A stretch of DNA of 64,000 nt from positions 310,001-374,000 of the forward strand of contig NZ_FNQB01000002.1 in the NCBI RefSeq assembly GCF_900107455.1, given 5' to 3'. Position 1 is the stretch's first letter; each line of letters opens with the position of its first letter. Of the stretch, positions 60,941-64,000 are shown piece by piece. This stretch comes from Asanoa ishikariensis. GTDB taxonomy: Bacteria; Actinomycetota; Actinomycetes; Mycobacteriales; Micromonosporaceae. Made by a program: the position numbers and the translations under genes. Under the pieces are notes generated by a model that saw nothing but the letters and a program-made list of their open reading frames with translations, made no database searches and was not told the origin of the DNA.

Positions 60941-61257
60941 GAGTCCCGCACCTCGACGGCCACGTCGACGCCCGGGTAGTACGCGGTCACGTCGGACGCG
61001 CCGTACTTGCTGGTGAACCCCTCGATCACATGGTCGACCGTGCTGCGGTCGGTGATCAGGCGAGCCTTGGCCGACGTCGGGCCGAGCTTGAGCGTCGGGT
61101 TCTTCCGTAGGTTCCGGTACCACTGGCTGTTCGCGCCGCCGACCGGGAGCAGAAAGGTGGACTTGCCCTCACGCACGAACCAGACCGGGATCGAGTGACC
61201 CTCGCCGGTCCGCCTGCCGATGGTGGTGAGTTCGATCTCCGTCGCTTCGCGTGCCAT
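60937..61257 (-). CDS. deazaflavin-type (Ddn/PNPOx-like) oxidoreductase
   Basis: 106 residues. Short split-barrel protein with TTIGRRTGEGHSIPVWFVREG and GANSQWYRNLRKNPTLKLG, the pattern of actinobacterial F420-dependent nitroreductase-like proteins (Ddn relatives). The cofactor is inferred from the family. CAGGAGGGGG precedes ATG 61257. First gene of a two-gene operon with the AlkA-like glycosylase. Confidence 0.8.
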   Translation of the reverse strand: MAREATEIELTTIGRRTGEGHSIPVWFVREGKSTFLLPVGGANSQWYRNLRKNPTLKLGPTSAKARLITDRSTVDHVIEGFTSKYGASDVTAYYPGVDVAVEVRDS

Positions 61258-61328
61258 CGCACACCCCCTCCTGACCACGGTAAGCGCGGGTCCGGAGCAG
61301 CCGCCGAGTAACGGCCGATCCGGCGTGC

Positions 61329-61334
61329 GATAGT
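61329..61334 (+). promoter_or_regulatory. -10-like box (GATAGT)
   Basis: GATAGT, 7 nt, GTG 61342. The first base deviates. Confidence 0.35.
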
Positions 61335-61341
61335 TCCTCGC

Positions 61342-61968
61342 GTGACGTCGTACCCCCTCGATGTGCTCGTGGCCCGGGCGGCCGCGCTGGCCGATCTCGG
61401 CCCCCGCCGACTGCTCGGCATCGTCGGTGCGCCGGGCGCCGGCAAGTCCACCCTGGCCGCCCGGATCGTCGAGGGAGTCGGTCCGACGGCCGCGCTGGTG
61501 CCGATGGACGGCTACCACCTGGCCGAGGCCGAGCTCGACCGGCTCGGGCGGCACGAACGCAAGGGCGCGATCGACACGTTCGACGCGGGCGGCTACGCCT
61601 CGATGCTCGGCCGGCTGGCCGCCGGAGGACCGGAGACCGTGTACGCGCCGGCGTTCCACCGGGAGATCGAGGAACCGATCGCGGGGTCGATCCCGGTGCC
61701 GCAGGAGGTGCGGCTGGTGGTCACCGAAGGCAATTACCTGCTCGTGCCCGAGGAGCCGTGGTCGGGCGTGCGGCTGCTGCTCGACGAGGTCTGGTATCTG
61801 GACCTCGACGAGGAAGAGCGGCTGCGCCGGCTGGTCGAGCGGCACGTGGCCTACGGGCGCAGCCGGGCCGAGGCCAAGACCCGGTCGTACGGCAGTGACC
61901 AGGTCAACGCCGAGCTGATCGCCACGACCCGCGCGCGCGCCGACCTGGTCGTCCGCCTGGCCGATTAG
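61342..61968 (+). CDS. nucleoside/sugar kinase of the uridine-kinase-like P-loop family
   Basis: 208 residues. Walker A GAPGAGKST (about 29-37), PMDGYHLAEAELDRLGRHERKGA as the substrate loop, VTEGNYLL, and the LID-like LVERHVAYGRSRAEAK. This is the PRK/URK-like family (PRK09270 group); the substrate could be a nucleoside, sugar or vitamin precursor. The stop overlaps the dapD stop by 4 bp. Confidence 0.85.
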   Translation: MTSYPLDVLVARAAALADLGPRRLLGIVGAPGAGKSTLAARIVEGVGPTAALVPMDGYHLAEAELDRLGRHERKGAIDTFDAGGYASMLGRLAAGGPETVYAPAFHREIEEPIAGSIPVPQEVRLVVTEGNYLLVPEEPWSGVRLLLDEVWYLDLDEEERLRRLVERHVAYGRSRAEAKTRSYGSDQVNAELIATTRARADLVVRLAD

Positions 61969-62915
61969 TCGTTGGCGTGCAGGGCCGCGTTGAGCTCGAT
62001 GCCGCTGCCCGCACGGGGTCGGGCCTCCAGCGCGCCGGTCACCGAGTTGCGCCAGAAGAGCAGGTTGGGTAGGCCCGCTAGCTCGCGCGCCTTGACCACC
62101 CGGCCGTCCGGCAGCGTGATCTTCGAGCCGGCGGTGATGTAGCAACCGGCCTCGACCACGCAGTCGTCGCCGAGCGAGATGCCGATGCCGGCGTTCGCGC
62201 CGAGCAGGCAGCGCTCGCCGATCCGCAGCTTGTCCTTGCCGCCACCGGACAGCGTGCCCAGGATGGACGCGCCGCCACCGATGTCGGAGCCGTCGCCGAC
62301 CACGACGCCGGCCACGATCCGGCCCTCCACCATCGAGGTGCCCAGCGTGCCGGCGTTGAAGTTGACGAAGCCCTCGTGCATGACGGTCGTGCCGCTGGCC
62401 AGGTGGGCGCCCAGCCGCACCCGGTCCGCGTCGGCGATCCGGACGCCCGCCGGCACGACGTAGTCGGTCATGCGCGGGAACTTGTCGATGCCGTACACGG
62501 TGAGCTGTCGGCCGGCCAGCCGCTCGCGGACCCGCAGCTCGTCGACCCGGTCCGGCGGGCACGGCCCGGCCGAGGTCCAGGCGACGTTGGCCAGCATGCC
62601 GAAGATCCCGTCGAGGTTGAGCTCGTTGGGGCGCACGATGCGGTGGGAGAGCAGATGCAGCCGCAGGTACGCGTCGGCGGCGTCCTTGATCGGGTCGGCC
62701 AGCGAGCCGAGCTCCACCACGACGATCTCGGCGCGCAGCCCGGGCAGGGCGCGCTCACCGACGGCGCCCGCGGCGGCGCCGAGCAGGGCGGCCGGTTCGC
62801 CGCTGGGACGGGCGCCGAGCCCGAGGTTGTCCGCCGGGAACCAGGCGTCGAGCACCTGGCCTTCCGCGGTGCTGGTCGACAGGCCGATTCCCCAGGCAGG
62901 CTGCTCGCTCGTCAC
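61965..62915 (-). CDS. dapD: tetrahydrodipicolinate N-succinyltransferase
   Basis: Succinylates tetrahydrodipicolinate in the DAP/lysine pathway. 316 residues. An N-terminal domain (1-130) specific to actinobacterial DapD, then the left-handed beta-helix of hexapeptide repeats (about 160-270, with VRIADADRVRLGAHLASGTT and GDGSDIGGGASILG) and a C-terminal end with NLLFWRNSVTGALE. GTG 62915 has TACCGT ending 7 nt upstream. It is divergent from dapE with only 24 bp between the start codons. Confidence 0.95.
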   Translation of the reverse strand: MTSEQPAWGIGLSTSTAEGQVLDAWFPADNLGLGARPSGEPAALLGAAAGAVGERALPGLRAEIVVVELGSLADPIKDAADAYLRLHLLSHRIVRPNELNLDGIFGMLANVAWTSAGPCPPDRVDELRVRERLAGRQLTVYGIDKFPRMTDYVVPAGVRIADADRVRLGAHLASGTTVMHEGFVNFNAGTLGTSMVEGRIVAGVVVGDGSDIGGGASILGTLSGGGKDKLRIGERCLLGANAGIGISLGDDCVVEAGCYITAGSKITLPDGRVVKARELAGLPNLLFWRNSVTGALEARPRAGSGIELNAALHAND

Positions 62916-62922
62916 GGTTATG

Positions 62923-62928
62923 ACGGTA
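62923..62928 (-). promoter_or_regulatory. -10 box (TACCGT) of dapD
   Basis: Minus-strand TACCGT, 7 nt, GTG 62915. It shares bases 62927-62928 with the dapE -10. Confidence 0.6.
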
Positions 62929-62932
62929 GCGT
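62927..62932 (+). promoter_or_regulatory. -10 box (TAGCGT) of dapE
   Basis: TAGCGT, 7 nt, ATG 62940; overlaps the dapD -10 by 2 bp in divergent orientation. Confidence 0.6.
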
Positions 62933-62939
62933 GCGAGTC

Positions 62940-64000
62940 ATGACCAACCCGCTTACCCCCGCCGTCCTGTCGGATCCGGTCGAGCTGACCCGTGTGCTGG
63001 TCGACATCGAGTCGGTGTCGCTGCACGAGAAGGACATCGCGGACTGTGTGGAGCAGGTTCTGCGGGCGGCGCCGCACCTGCGGGTGGAGCGGCTGGGCAA
63101 CACGGTCATGGCCCGCACCGAGCTCGGCCGGGCGCAGCGGGTGGTGCTCGCCGGCCACCTCGACACGGTGCCGATCGCGGACAACCTGCCGGCGAAGGTC
63201 GACGGCGAGATCATGTACGGCTGCGGCACCTCGGACATGAAATCCGGTGTCGCGCTGGCTCTCCAGCTCGCCGTGGCGCTGCCGGAGCCGCGCTACGACC
63301 TGACCTACTTCTTCTACGAGGCCGAGGAGATCGACTCCGTGTATAACGGGCTCAACCTCGTCTCCAAGAGCCACCCGGAGTGGCTGGCGGCCGACTTCGC
63401 CGTGCTGCTCGAACCGACCCACGGCGTGGTCGAGGCGGGGTGCCAGGGCACGATGCGGGTGCTGGTCTCGACCACCGGCAAGCGGGCGCACTCGGCCCGT
63501 TCGTGGCGGGGCGTCAACGCGATCCACGCGGCCGCCGGCGTGCTCGACCGGCTGGCCGCCTACGAGGCGCGGCAGGTCACCATCGACGGCTGCGGCTACC
63601 GGGAGGGCCTCAACGCGGTGCGGATCAACGGCGGCATCGCCGGCAACGTGATCCCGGACCGGTGCGAGATCGAGGTCAACTACCGGTTCGCGCCCGACCG
63701 GACCGTGGCCGAGGCGGAGGCTCACCTCCGCGAGCTTTTCGAGGGGTACGAGGTGACGATGGTCGACGCGGCCCCCGGTGCGCTGCCGGGCCTGGGCGCG
63801 GCGCCGGCGCAGGAGTTCCTGGAGGCGGTCGGCTCCGACCCGGTCGGCAAGCTGGGCTGGACCGACGTGTCCCGCTTCGCGGCCATGGGCATCCCGGCGC
63901 TCAACTTCGGCCCGGGCGACCCGAACGTGGCACACGCGGCCGACGAGCGGGTGGAGATCCCACTGATCCGGCAAGGCGCGGCCACCCTGCACCGCTGGCT
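62940..64000 (+). CDS. dapE: succinyl-diaminopimelate desuccinylase, 3'-truncated by window end
   Basis: Hydrolyses N-succinyl-LL-DAP to LL-DAP. The frame is open from ATG 62940 to the last base (353 codons seen). M20 metallopeptidase: GHLDTVP (metal His, with Asp), CGTSDMKSG (bridging Asp), EAEEID (catalytic Glu plus metal Glu) and a dimerisation domain. A few terminal residues are missing. Divergent from dapD; its substrate is the DapC product, so the window carries three consecutive enzymes of the succinylase DAP branch. Confidence 0.95.
   Translation, partial: MTNPLTPAVLSDPVELTRVLVDIESVSLHEKDIADCVEQVLRAAPHLRVERLGNTVMARTELGRAQRVVLAGHLDTVPIADNLPAKVDGEIMYGCGTSDMKSGVALALQLAVALPEPRYDLTYFFYEAEEIDSVYNGLNLVSKSHPEWLAADFAVLLEPTHGVVEAGCQGTMRVLVSTTGKRAHSARSWRGVNAIHAAAGVLDRLAAYEARQVTIDGCGYREGLNAVRINGGIAGNVIPDRCEIEVNYRFAPDRTVAEAEAHLRELFEGYEVTMVDAAPGALPGLGAAPAQEFLEAVGSDPVGKLGWTDVSRFAAMGIPALNFGPGDPNVAHAADERVEIPLIRQGAATLHRW

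Overview
The window is GC-rich actinobacterial chromosome, most probably from the Micromonosporaceae (Micromonospora/Actinoplanes relatives). The evidence is strong G/C third-position bias, mycothiol biosynthesis (mshB), GTP-type PEP carboxykinase, a deazaflavin-type oxidoreductase, a PIN-PhoH protein, an Sdh1-type succinate dehydrogenase, many GTG starts and many apparently leaderless genes. Much of the gene content recalls two Mycobacterium tuberculosis stretches (around Rv1086-Rv1112 and Rv1170-Rv1202, from memory). I read it as a conserved core with short accessory inserts. I see no tRNA, rRNA, CRISPR array, transposase or prophage structural gene.

Layout. 1-4.4 kb: 3' part of pckG, a membrane protein, a geranylgeranyl-reductase-like flavoprotein and a Z-prenyl diphosphate synthase, then a lipoprotein. 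4.5-7.5 kb: otsB and a small accessory block (two-TM protein, HTH regulator, two small proteins) whose divergent promoter carries three TCACG/CGTGA dyads. 7.5-13.3 kb: a PIN-PhoH (PhoH2) gene preceded by an overlapping leaderless small ORF, a RibD/DHFR-like reductase, a cell-wall hydrolase with a CRP-like site, a trypsin, a rhomboid and a ferredoxin-NADP reductase. 13.4-13.5 kb: six 26-bp tandem repeats. 13.7-22.7 kb: glpX, a DUF4245 gene, a lipoprotein, xseBA, ispH, a PH-domain protein, rmuC and envelope proteins. 22.6-33 kb (minus strand): valS, a class A PBP, a heterodimeric ABC exporter, ogt and ada-alkA. 33-38.8 kb: a metallo-beta-lactamase-fold protein, an 850-bp repeat-filled gap with a 142-bp inverted repeat, ychF, yciI, a PH-domain protein, an SDR, a degraded membrane-protein fragment and mutT. 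38.9-46.2 kb: sdhCAB and tldD-tldE. 46.4-50.4 kb: peptide permeases and binding protein with no ATPase genes. 50.4-64 kb: a Nei/Fpg glycosylase, a catalytically dead S9 peptidase homologue, mshB, a VanW-family protein, a GNAT protein, ferredoxin, dapC, a SIMPL protein, an AlkA-like glycosylase, a deazaflavin-type oxidoreductase, a kinase, dapD and dapE (running off the end).

How the genes fit together. DNA repair is well represented (xseAB, rmuC, ogt, ada-alkA, a second alkA, nei, mutT). Lysine/peptidoglycan supply is represented by dapC, dapD and dapE, and the cell envelope by the PBP, prenyl synthase, transglycosylase-like protein, VanW protein and exporter. Central carbon and respiration appear as pckG, glpX, sdhCAB and ferredoxin. 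At 26 starts a TANNNT-like -10 hexamer ends 6-8 nt before the start codon, so leaderless transcription looks like the default here. The sharpest case is dapD/dapE, whose divergent -10 boxes overlap by two bases.
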